Positions 21,954-32,152 of a stretch of 64,000 bases of DNA are shown here, in pieces. Under the pieces are notes generated by a model, which saw nothing but the letters and a program-made list of their open reading frames with translations, did not search any database and was not told the DNA's origin. How positions within the stretch are numbered: the first letter of the stretch is position 1; each line of letters starts with the position of its first letter. The DNA comes from Hyaloperonospora brassicae (Eukaryota > Oomycota > Peronosporomycetes > Peronosporales > Peronosporaceae): the NCBI GenBank assembly GCA_947650285.1, contig CANTFL010000123.1, forward strand, positions 1-64,000. The letters run 5' to 3'. The translations under genes and the position numbers were made by a program.

Positions 21954-22493
21954 TTGACGAAAGTTGCTCCAGATACACAATCATTGTGTGTCTCTGCACC
22001 TGGTGATGACTTTTCGCTCATCACCTTGAAGTTGGAAGCGACAAATGATTTGTCGCTGCGTGCCCTAGTAGATTGTGGGGCGTCGAACAACTTTGTTCGA
22101 CGCCGGTCACTAGAGGGTCGTAGGCTCAAGTTCGTTGAGCGCGACATTCCCCTCACAAGGATGACGGTGCGCCTTGCAACAGGCGCATCGATAACCGTTG
22201 AGAAACGTGTAGTAGGAATCCACTACACGTTAGAGGGCGAACAGTACGATGATGACTTCATCGTACTAGATCTGGATGACAAATTTGATGTCATCCTGGG
22301 ATTACCTTGGCTCAGAAAGTACGAGCCAAAGGTGATCTGGCAGCATCGATCCGTGAAGATGCCTGCCGCTTGTTCATCAGATGGCCATCTGATGAACATC
22401 TTGGAGCGTCCACAAGCGTGTGGATGTTCTGCGAGTGAGTGCGATGGCCTCACTTTCGGTACGGTCGTTAGCACGACTGCACAAGATAGTTGA
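21954..22493 (+). pseudogene. Retropepsin region of element B, open frame
   Basis: An uninterrupted 179-codon frame holds the aspartic protease, with catalytic loop ALVDCGASNNFVRR at residues about 36-49 and hydrophobic VILGLPWLRKYEP near 117-129. It would cut Gag-Pol. It ends at AGT TGA, where RT overlaps in the +1 frame starting upstream of 22490. The frame is intact here and in D (four C in the run at about 22148) but broken in A and C. Typed pseudogene because the element is dead. Confidence 0.85.
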
Positions 22494-25002
22494 TCACTAC
22501 ACTATGGAACAAGCTCCCGGCGACTGTACAGAAGTACAGGCTGCGCCGAAGGTCCACCACTCAAATAAGTCGAGTGGACCGGGACATAGATGCATGCCAA
22601 GCGGGCAGCATCTTAGAAGAAAGAAACCTGTTGCCCCCAAGGGGCAACACGAACATCCTAGGTCGACTGGAGAGTCGACCGTAGAGGACCGGTGCCTGAC
22701 TGTGGTTGCACAGCCACAGTCGGAAGACGTCGAGGGAATAAGTCCTCACGTACTTGAGGAAGGAATTCCTCAAGAGTTCCTTGCTGAGGGATCAGGCCCT
22801 CAGCAACCTGTGGAAGAAAGTTCCCAGGAAGAAACCGAGACGTTGAACGTCTTGGTTAATGACGGATCAAGCGTAGTCGCTTATACGCTTGATCTGATTG
22901 TGCCTCCGAAGTTAACTTCGGAGATAACTCAGTTGCCAACGCTAGAACCGAAAAGGTTCTTGCGTGATCTGCGTAGTGGCAAAGTCAAGCAGATCTGCAT
23001 ACTCGTCACGGAGGATGAGTATGTGGCCGATATTCGGTCGGCAACAGTATATGCTGAGAACGAACGGGTTCTCAGCAGCTCATCACTGGACGAAAGTGTC
23101 CTCGATGAGAAGACTCGGATTGAGCGATACGCGTCTCAATCCTGGGATTCACTTCAGGCAAATCCTTTGTGTAAGGATTTGATCGAATTCAGGGATGTGT
23201 TCCCTGAATCCGTACCTTGCGAGTTGCCTAAGGACAAAGACACTCGACACGAGATCGAGCTCAAACCGGGCTCGAAGTATTGTGTCATGAAGCAGTGGCC
23301 ACTGCCTCGTGAACAAGTACTAGCGATCGACAAGCTCTTTGCCGATCGCTTAGCAGCGGGCCATGTGAGGGAATCAACATCCCCTCACAGCTCTCCGACC
23401 TTCTGTGTGCGAAAGGCCACAGGAGGGTGGCGGATAGTGCACGCATTCAACAAGTTGAATGCTGCAACGGTACCGGCTCAGACGCCGATACCGAGGAAGG
23501 ACGTAATCATAGATGGTATGTCAAAGAGTACCATCTTTTCGTCCATGGATCTGATGGATGGATTCTATCAGATCCTTATGCGTGAACGGGACATCCCGTT
23601 CACGGCAGTGATTGCCCCCAGCGGGATGCTGTGGGAGTGGCTAGTGATGCCACAGGGGCTGAGTAATGCCCCTGCAACATTCAACAGATGTGTCACAAAT
23701 CTGTTGAGACCGGTGAGAGACTTCGCAACGAGTTACTTCGACGATGTGTTCGTCCATAGCCCGGCTATGGACGGAAAGACGGACGTTGAAGTTCACAGAA
23801 CTCACGTTCGTCAGGTTCGTCAACTTATTCGCAAGCATAATTTGTATGCCAAATTCAAGAAGTGTATATTCGCGGCTAGGCGAAATACCACCTCTTCGGT
23901 GCATCATGGGTAAACACGGCGTACGCCCTGATCCCGAGAAGATCAAGGCGATTACCGACTGGCCAGTGCCAGTAGATGTCAAGGGACTAAGGAAGTTCCT
24001 TGGTCTAGCGGCGTACTTGCACAAGTGCTCGCGCAACTACGCCGAGATGACGGTACATCTTTCTTGCTTGCTCAAAAAAATGTCAAGTGGTCATGGAACG
24101 CTGAGTGCCAGCATTCCTTTGAAGGTATCAAGCAAGGCTTGATGCAATCGCCCATCTTGGCGATTGCAGATCAGGACAGACCGTTTCATGTGGTCTGTGA
24201 CGCCAGCGATTTTGCAATCGGCTGTGCGTTAATGCAGTTCGAAGCAGATGGCGCAGAGCGCGTCATCTGTTATCAGTCGCGTCAGCTGCAAGCAGCTGAG
24301 CGCAATTACCCAGTGCATGACAAGGAACTACTCGCCATGAAGTATGCACTGGCTAAGTTCCGGGTCTATCTCTTGAAAGATAGACCGTTCATCGTCTATA
24401 CGGACCATGCGTCACTATGCACGGCCGTAAACAGTCCACACCTCTCGCAAAGGATGGCGAGGTGGCTGTCTTTCTTCGCGGAGTGCAACTTCTCCATGGA
24501 GTACAAACCAGGACGACTCAATGTCGTCGCTGATGCGTTACCACGTCGGCCGGACTTCGAACCAACGACCCGAGTCAACAGTGAGGATAAGCCCACTGTT
24601 GCGACACTTTCCATCAGTGTGCCGACGTCGCCGGTATTCGACGACGTGCGGAAGGCATACGCAGGAGACACGAATCGCCTCCGTGAGATGGGTCATTTGC
24701 AAACCCATCCCGGAAATCCTTTTCGGATTTGCCCGCCCCTGTACCGTTCCTCTTTGGATCGGTACAATACTCGCAATGGCTTGCTGTACTATACAGCTGT
24801 TGCCGACGACACGCGTCGTGTCGTCGTTCCCGATCATGACGCCTTGCGATTACGCATTATGTTCGAATGTCACGATGCGCCGTCTGGCGGGCATCGTGGC
24901 CGAGAAAAGACTTACCTCGCGGTCAGTCGTGACTTTTACTGGCCCCGCCAGTATCATTTGTCCGCAAGTACATACGTGCTTGCGAGGTTTGTCAACGGGT
25001 GA
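22420..25002 (+). pseudogene. RT, RNase H and integrase zinc-finger start of element B, broken
   Basis: The first 497 codons (22420-23913) hold the post-protease linker and RT fingers and palm, with MPQGLSNAPATFNRC and the catalytic box SYFDDVFVHS near residue 437. An extra G at about 23879 shifts the frame into the thumb. A missing A in the A-run near 24075 (shared with C) shifts it again into RNase H (CDASDFAIGCALMQ, TDHASL, GRLNVVADALPRRPDF; the usual Ser is Pro here). The zinc-finger start HRGREKTYLAVSRDFYW is read until a one-base loss near 24957, also shared with C. Confidence 0.9.
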
Positions 25003-26709
25003 AGCCTAATCCTTCATCCCGTGCGCCATTGCAGCCTCTGCCTGTTCCGAAAGAGTGCTGGCAGTCCGTCTCAATGGACTTTGTCTTCGAGTTTCCCGAA
25101 GACGCTCACAAGAATAATGGTTTTATTGTCTTTGTGGATCGTTTATGAAAATTGGTACATCTTGCTGCAGTCCCTGAGTCGATCAAGGCTCCAGGTTGTG
25201 CTCGTGGCTTCAGCGACACGGTCTTTAGACTCCACGCGTTACCCCGTGAACTCGTATCCGACAATGACCCTCGGTTCACGGCGGCGTTTTGACAATCCGT
25301 GTTCCTCACATTGAGAACACGATTGAAGATTTCTCCTTCTGACCATTCCGAAACAGATGGTCAGACAGAACGTGCAAATCGTTTCCTCGAAGAAATTATT
25401 CGTGGATACGTCCATTCCTGTTCACATTGGAGTGAGTTCTTACCGATGTTTGAATTCGCTATCAACAACTCCGTGCATGCGTACAGAACGCATACAACAT
25501 TCTACGTGAATAGCTTACGCCACCCACGTATTCCCGCCCTCATACAGAGTGACTCTGAGTTAAGGGGGGGGGTAATCGCTCGAGCAAAAACCGTTTTGGC
25601 TCTTGCTCATCACGTATCACCGCTCACGCCGATACGTTTGATGCCGATGTCGACAACGTCGACATCGAGGAAATCGAATTTAGCAGTAGCGATGACGCTG
25701 CTGCTACATCAGACAATGATGACGATGCTGGTATATTCAGCATCGTCAACGAATATGCCAGCGAGGGAGAAGACAACCTCGTTGCAGAAGAGAACGATCT
25801 CTTAGCAGTGCTCACGAAGCGCACTGAAAGACAAAACAAAGAGTCAGCAGAGAACTTCCTGCTGACTCGAGAGGCGGTAGTCCGTTTCGTTCAGGACTCC
25901 ATCGCAAATGCGGTGGACCGTCAGAAGCGGAACGCAGACAAAAATGGAAGAGCAAATGTTCTTTCATTTAAGGTTGACGACCTAGTACTACTGTCTACGG
26001 TAAAATTACCTGGACATGTAGTCACTAATGTCCGCAGTAGAAAACACATGCCGAAAAACATTGGTCCCTTTCGTGTGTTGCACCGCAAGGGCAATACATA
26101 CGCGATCGAGTTGCCTCGCAGGATGCGCAGGGATCCTCCGTTTTATGTTAGTCGTCTTCGCCCGTACCATCAGTACGAGGCCTCTTGCGAGAACAGAGAT
26201 AAACGGCGCGCTCAAGAATCCCCAACAGCTTCTTGTGATCACGGACCAAACACTGAAGTCGGTCGTTCGTCGAAAGGAGTTGATCCTTCATCGACGCGAC
26301 CTCGCGACGAGCCGCCTCTAGCTCGTCGCGCAAACGACGTTCTCTCGCGTTCACTATCAAGCTGAGCGAACGCTAACTTCGATCGGTCCTTATCCCGATT
26401 GGCACGAAGTCGTCGCACGTCCGACTGCAAGGCGTGCCAACGATTATTTTCGTGATCGACGTAATTATTCAGCTCAGTCAGGTAACGCTCGTAGTTACCC
26501 AACGTCTCGTGCAGGCCCGGCGGCTGAGCCGGACCTTATCTTTCCACCGCCACCGGAACCACTGGTGGATTTCCCACGGTGTTCAACGCTTTCTTGTGGA
26601 GCGTATCTTATACCACCGTGACGATTCAGGATCAAGGACGAGTTACCTCATCCGGTGGCGGGGGTATCCACCATCTTGGAACAGCTGGGAGCCCCGCTCA
26701 CGCTGTTAA
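25003..26709 (+). pseudogene. Integrase core, acidic insert and chromodomain of element B, divergent and broken
   Basis: From about 25080 the sequence departs from C. Recognisable are the DDE-core parts SDHSETDGQTERANRFLEE (QTE intact) and INNSVHAYRTHTTFYVNSL, an acidic stretch around 25660-25800, ESAENFLLTREAVVRFVQDS, GPFRVLHRKGNTYAIELPRR, and the terminal chromodomain with FLVERILYHRDDSGSRTSYL and WRGYPPSWNSWEP ending at 26709. There are several stops, including TGA inside the core near 25147 and one after LSRSLSS (26365). The tail is antisense to the opposite-strand ORF. Confidence 0.82.
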
Positions 26710-27801
26710 TGGACGTTGAAGGTCTCGTCCGCCTGTATGACGAGACTCATCCGATGAGTCTTGTGGCCCATCGGTAAACACGCGCCCTAGGCGCTTGTAG
26801 ACGGATTGCAAGTTTGCAATCGCGTCACGCATCTCACTCGAGATGTGTGCTCTTCTTTAGGGCGAACTTAAGGAATACACATCCCTATGTGCACGCTGCG
26901 AGTTGTCAACACAACTCGCACAAGGGTCTCCCCATGTGAGGCAAGGAATGTCTGCCTCACTAGAAAAACAGTGCAATCGGTACCTAGCACCGGTTGGAGT
27001 TCGCTTTTCGAACCTGAGGCGTGTCGCCATATGTTTCTTGAGCCACCCTTCTCGTCCAAAATTCGTGACATTTCGGACGAAGGCGTTCAACGCTGCCAAA
27101 AGCGATTTTTTGTCACGCTTTTGGTTGCCGTTGTACCATCGATGTCTAAGGAAGACATCGAGATAAAATTCTTCCTCAGCGCTAAAGTTCTTCGCGCTGA
27201 AACCTAATCCATGAAGTTCAGTCGCATCGAATAATGAAATTCGATGATGCTGGCTTGTCTCGTGAGACAGGCTATCGATGATAAGGTCGGGAAAGCGCCA
27301 CGGCTTGAGCTCACCACTATTCAATGTGAAACCTCTTTCGGTACCACGTCTTTTAAAATGACGACGACTCTCGCTATCGTCATCACGCTCTTGCGGGGAA
27401 GCGCGAATTGATACTGGTGAGGCATAGTATTCCTCATAATAGAGTTCAGCATCACTGCCGAACAGACTATGATGCATTTCACGAATCCGCTCGTTCGACA
27501 GTGCACTTGACGAACGATGAGGCACCGCTGGTGATCGGGATGCCTCTGGAACATTGCGCGAGTCAGGCACGTCTGACCCGCCGATATTTTTGACCTCATT
27601 GACAAGTTCATCATGCGCATGTGGTGCGCACATGCGTGCGTCTGCAGCACCTTCTGCTGCAGACGGAGAGCAAGCAGAAGACAAAGAAGAGTCTGCCGCA
27701 GAGACTGGCATAGCGGCAGGCTGTGTGGTCTTCGAATCACCTCGCATAGACATGTTAATTATGCGAGGCAAGGTCAGGGGTGAATGGGTCTGACCAAACA
27801 A
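26148..27801 (-). pseudogene. Opposite-strand ORF of element B, longest uninterrupted N-terminal part
   Basis: The first 314 codons (27801-26857) are open. They give an N-terminus containing NMSMRGDS, an Ala/Ser-rich stretch, MHHSLFGSDAE, LKPWRFPDLIIDSLSHETSQ, FYLDVFLRHRWYNGNQKRDK, RLRFEKRTPTGARYRLHC and DIPCLTWGDPCASC. A TAA replaces the Trp codon seen in C and D after YSLSSP. Further frames encode a coiled coil (HALQSDVRRLRANRDKDRSK; RDELEAARREVASMKDQLL) ending RPRTDG-TGEDD at 26148. Its residues differ from C and D, but the heptad pattern and positions such as LR.NR and ILER are kept. Function unknown. Confidence 0.75.
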
Positions 27802-27885
27802 AGGGTCCCTGTCCCACTGGTGTTCATCGGGTGGCCACCAAGTTTTTGATAGTCACACGGTGACTATTAGATAAGGGAGGGGTGA

Positions 27886-28324
27886 TGTAACGGGGTAGCC
27901 CGTTACATGAGATTGTCATTAAAACAATTTTGACAATAAAGAATATTACGTAGAATATTCTTTTAACAAGATCACAGACATGGTTGTTTTGTTGGGATGA
28001 CCGAAGGGTCTACTTGTGGTCGATATCGTGATGATATCAACCCACCAATCTCTGCTAGACGCGCGCAATGGGTGGTGAGTCGACGTCATCATACATATAA
28101 TTATATTAGTATAATTAAGGCAGGACAACAGAGATTCAAGGAGTTATAGGACTTAATTATATTAATACAGCTTTACTTTTACAAAGAGGCTAGTCTGAAT
28201 ACTTAGTCTCCTTTTCTTCCTCTGTGTTCCTTAAACACCTAGCAGGGCACTGTCGACCACTGTCGTCAGTGAAAGTATATTCCGTACTAATCAACCAGTA
28301 CGTAGTCATCAGTGCCCCGTTACA
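27886..28324 (+). repeat. 3' LTR of element B, different subfamily
   Basis: 439 bp, TGTAACGGGG to TGCCCCGTTACA, preceded by the purine run AAGGGAGGGGTGA. It differs throughout from the 5' LTR and has a distinct end (CACCTAGCAGGGCACTG, CAGTACG). It resembles the LTR of fragment E: GACGCGC-AATGGGTGGTGAG and CGATATCGTGATGATATCA. The bases after it (TCTTG) do not match those before the element. Confidence 0.9.
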
Positions 28325-29983
28325 TCTTGGTCCATGACCTCTGACACCGAGCGGGCGAGTCGACGAGAAGTCGGTGTGGGCACCTGATCAAATGCTCGAG
28401 TGTCCATTGCATTGTTGGATCCTATGTCCGTCATCGTGTTGTTTTCGCTGTATTGATAAGTTTAGCTGGTGACCGTGACGTCGTCTGCGATTGCTGTCGC
28501 CTCGCGATATTGTGCTGCAAGCCGGGACTTGAGCGGATAGCGGTATTCCCGAAGCTGCGAGAGAACCATTGCCATGTTGCTCACTACGTGCAGTGTCAAC
28601 CATTTTTTCTCTTCTTTGTATGTCGAAGGCCATGGACAAGTCCACTGCACTCTACATAATCGTTCGTTGTCGTCTTCGCACTTTATGCCATGCACGCGCC
28701 TACGTGATCTCCGATTTGTGTGTTGGGAAGTGTGCTCAGGCAATCAGCGACCTGGGGGGCGGGCCCGGGTTTCCGCGAGAAACTCCTTCGAAGTAAATTA
28801 GGTAGGGAACATCTAATTGTCCACTGAATGGCAAGGACTGCAGTGGACCGGGCTTAACGTGTCGTAGGATAGCATTCGCGAGCGCTGACCTCATGAGAGC
28901 CTTCACCCGTCCGTCTTCGTTGCCACCGAGTTGGTAAGTCGAGCTGCAAAAGCACGCAAGTGCACGCCGAAATATAGTCTGTGCAGAAGCTCGGTGAAAT
29001 TTAGCCGAAAAGGTAGGGCCTTACTCACGTCAGAGCCTCTCTGTATAAATCGTGTGGGACGTTGTTGCGACCGCAAAACGCCAAAGTTGTTCGCGGCCGC
29101 TTATATCCGCCGCTTTCGCTTTCCGGGTCTTCTCACTCTCCGCTAGCGTCGTTTGCGCCGCCTTCCACATGTTACTCGTTCGTTCTGGTATCTCCTGAGC
29201 GAAAAACCAAAAGTAATGTCAACATCGTCGACGACGATAAGGAGATCCCATTGCGCAAGGAGATGTTGCCAATGTCGATGCGCTGCAGTGCAGGTCTATT
29301 GAACATGCCTGACGGGTGTGTAGACGCCGTAGGGGCACTCGAAACTCTAGCAAGACCTGTTCTGCACTGCGCAGTTCCAGAGAGGGAATTTGTTCCTCTT
29401 CAGCCGATACAGCGTTCGTGTGACCTGCAAAAACGCTGCACTTATTTACCGTAACTCCATCCACTCGACCATATCTGCGCCGCGTTAGACGACGCGATAG
29501 TCGTTAGATGTCACGCGCATGTCACGTTACTTTTCACCTTGTCGTAGTTGTAGTCGGGTGATGGTCTTCTGCGGGATTTTACGGCGCGGCCGCCATCGAT
29601 GCCTTCCTGATCAGAGCTGCACGATGCGCGTGAGAGATGGGTATGCTCCGAAGCGAAAACGAATGCGACAAGAGCGGGCTACCGTCCGGTCGCACGCTGA
29701 CATGGTGTGCACTCGGGTCTTGTCGCACAATTGGCGTGAGCCGTAGTGCGAGAGCGACGTGCTCCTGCAATCCGACGTCCTGTCATGATGATAGTGGGCT
29801 TTAGACTGATCTAAAATGAGGGATGCCGACCCCGGTCGGCCCGAGCAAGAGAGACGAGAAATTATACGCCAGCGCGAGGCAGAAACGACCGAAGTGACGT
29901 CGCTTTATCATGGAAATCGTAGTATTCTATCTGTGGGCGTGAATTGCACTTCGCCATAATCGATCCAGGTCCAAGAGAGAGTG
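28325..29983. other. Interval between B and C, possibly partly LINE
   Basis: No convincing gene. The last about 50 bases before C, read on the minus strand, give SLLDLDRLWRSAIHAHR, which follows on in frame from the LINE RT segment cut by the far end of C (RPI at 37937). Further left, a minus frame 28743-28462 contains AIADDVTVTS, faintly like an RT YADD box, but the spacing from SLLD is too great for an uninterrupted RT. The remainder is unexplained. Confidence 0.35.
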
Positions 29984-30373
29984 TGTAACGGGGCAGCCCG
30001 TTACATGGAATTGTCACTTTAAGAAAAGTGACAATAAAGAATATGAAGTTGAATATTCTTTGTACAATATCACCAAAGTGGTGATATTGAAGGGTCGACC
30101 AAAGAGTCTGTTCATTGGTTGATATCCTGATGATATCAACCCACAAATCGCCGCAAGACGCGCGCAATGAGTGGTGACGAGACGTCACCATACACTCAGT
30201 TATATTAGTATAGTTAAGCTAAGTCAAACAGAGAGACAGTAGTTAAAGACTTAATTATATTAATATAACAGTTCTGCTTTTACCTTACCGACGCTCTCTC
30301 GCTTGCCTTGTGTACGTCTGTCGGGGCACCGATACCCTTGCGTTAAGTTCACGCAAGGGTGTGCCCCGTTACA
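29984..30373 (+). repeat. 5' LTR of element C with PBS
   Basis: 390 bp with the 12-bp inverted termini TGTAACGGGGCA/TGCCCCGTTACA and a further CCCGTTACA close to the left end, which makes a 22-nt terminal hairpin (9-bp arms, 4-nt loop). The primer site CCTGGTAGCACTTTG follows at 30374-30388. Confidence 0.95.
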
Positions 30374-30417
30374 CCTGGTAGCACTTTGTAGTCCTTCCAA
30401 GGACCACAACATCCAAC

Positions 30418-31558
30418 ATGAACATGGTGGATGAAGAAGATACCTTTCACGCCACGCGTGAAGGTTTTACCCATTTGAGTGACATCGAATGGTGTGCGAT
30501 AGAACGAATGAGTTCTACCGTAGGCGAACTCACCATTAGCGCCATGTTGGAGTCTCTAGACAGAGACCAACAGCATGCCGCTATAGCCAAGTTCATTCAG
30601 AATGAACTTGTCGCCGAAAGGGAGAAAGTAGCCTTGCTTCACCAGCAAGGCTCTCAACAGGCCGAGTAGTTGAGAGAACTCGGTGCTCAACAGACAGAGC
30701 TGTTGAGATAGCAGCAATTCCATGCTGCTGTGGGCGGGACGGCGCATGCGCGTCGTCCCGAAGTCATGAAAGTTGACATCTCCAAGTACAGTGGAGTCCC
30801 GGAGGACTCCCTGTTACTGTGGTTTCTCGAAATCGACAGAGCCTTAAGGGCTCGTCGCGTCGAAGATGAGCAAATGAAACTAAACTTACTTGGCAGGACA
30901 TGCCAAAGCTTGGTCCCTGGGGCTCGAGAGTAGCGACCCACATGTGCTTAGGTCGCTAGATGACTTCAAGTCCCGGCTCAGACAAACGTTTGAGCCGCCA
31001 CGGGCTGAGTTCAGGGCTCGTTCAGAGCTCCTGAAACTCAAGCAGGGTAAGCGTGATGTGCACGCTTACGCACAACATATACGACTCCTTGCGAGTAGTA
31101 TAAATGCTAACCCAGTACATGAACACACGTTGGTTACGGTGTTCATGCAAGGGCTCGCAGAAGGGCCCGTCAGGAGCCACCTGTTCCGCCTTGAGCTGAA
31201 TACGCTGGAAGATGCGATATCAGCCGCGGAACAGGAAGACTTTAGCATGAGACAGGCTCATGCTAGCTCAAACTCTTATCGTCCACCGAGACGACAAGAG
31301 ATCGGAGGTCCAGAACCAATGGACCTCTGCTATGTTGAGAGCGAGAGACCTCGCTCTTCAAACAACAACCGATTGCAGAGGTGCAATCGCTGTCAGAAGT
31401 TAGGGCACTACGCATACGAGTGTAGAGCTCCACGCCCAGTACCAAACAGTACTGAGCGAAATGGACGACCATTTGCCAGAAAGGGCAATGGGCGTGGGTC
31501 CAGCACTGTTGCGGTTTCGCAACAGCGAGACGGACCATCAAAAAATGGTCGGGGTTAG
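30418..31558 (+). pseudogene. Gag of element C, broken
   Basis: Starts MNMVDEEDTFHATREGFTHL. The first frame stops at a TAG at 30667-30669 after HQQGSQQAE, and there is another TAG before QQFHAAV. It reopens from about 30730 (HARRPEVMKVDISKYSG) and then, in the +1 frame from about 30890, gives the capsid core and the CCHC knuckle CNRCQKLGHYAYEC. Differences from B are few: B's extra G and its lost base are absent here, so those two B lesions are later. Confidence 0.88.
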
Positions 31559-31611
31559 TAGGGGCGGAGCACTCTACTGATCCATCAATCTCAAGAGAAT
31601 TTGCAAATCTC

Positions 31612-32152
31612 TTGACGAAAGTTGCTCCAGATACACAATCATTGTGTGTCTCTGCACCTGGTGATGACTTTTCGCTCATCACCTTGAAGTTGGAAGCGAC
31701 AAATGATTTGTCGCTGCGTGCCCTAGTAGACTGTGGGGCGTCGAACAAATTTGTTCGACGCCGGTCACTAGAGGGTCGTAGGCTCAAGTTCGTTGAGCGC
31801 GACATTCCCCCTCACAAGGATGACGGTGCGCCTTGAAACAGGCGCATCGATAACCGTTGAGAAACGTGTAGTAGGAATCCACTACACGTTAGAGGGCGAA
31901 CAGTACGATGATGACTTCATCGTACTAGATCTGGATGACAAATTTGATGTCATCCTGGGATTACCTTGGCTCAGAAAGTACGAGCCAAGGGTGATCTGGC
32001 AGCATCGATCCGTGAAGATGCCTGCCGCTTGTTCATCAGATGGCCATCTGATGAACATCTTGGAGCGTCCACAAGCGTGTGGATGTTCTGCGAGTGAGTG
32101 CGATGGCCTCACTTTCGGTACGGTCGTTAGCACGACTGCACAAGATAGTTGA
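31612..32152 (+). pseudogene. Retropepsin of element C, frameshifted
   Basis: The active-site loop reads ALVDCGASNKFVRR (Lys for the second Asn). A run of five C at about 31806-31810 shifts the frame after FVERDIP; the second half continues as MTVRLETGASITVEK and VILGLPWLRKYEP to the AGT TGA end. The single-C difference from B and D is a homopolymer change, also present in A. Confidence 0.85.

Larger units (their letters stand above)
20325..28324 (+). mobile_element. Gypsy element B, chimeric Ty3/Gypsy chromovirus, defective
   Basis: 8000 bp on the plus strand with complete domain order. Its two LTRs belong to different subfamilies: 391 bp (like C) on the left and 439 bp (like fragment E) on the right. 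No target duplication is seen (ATAAA versus TCTTG). From the 5' LTR to about 25080 it is nearly identical to C, including shared lesions; beyond that it diverges strongly through integrase, chromodomain and 3' LTR. The simplest reading is recombination between two related elements. It carries the opposite-strand ORF in its least interrupted form. Confidence 0.93.
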
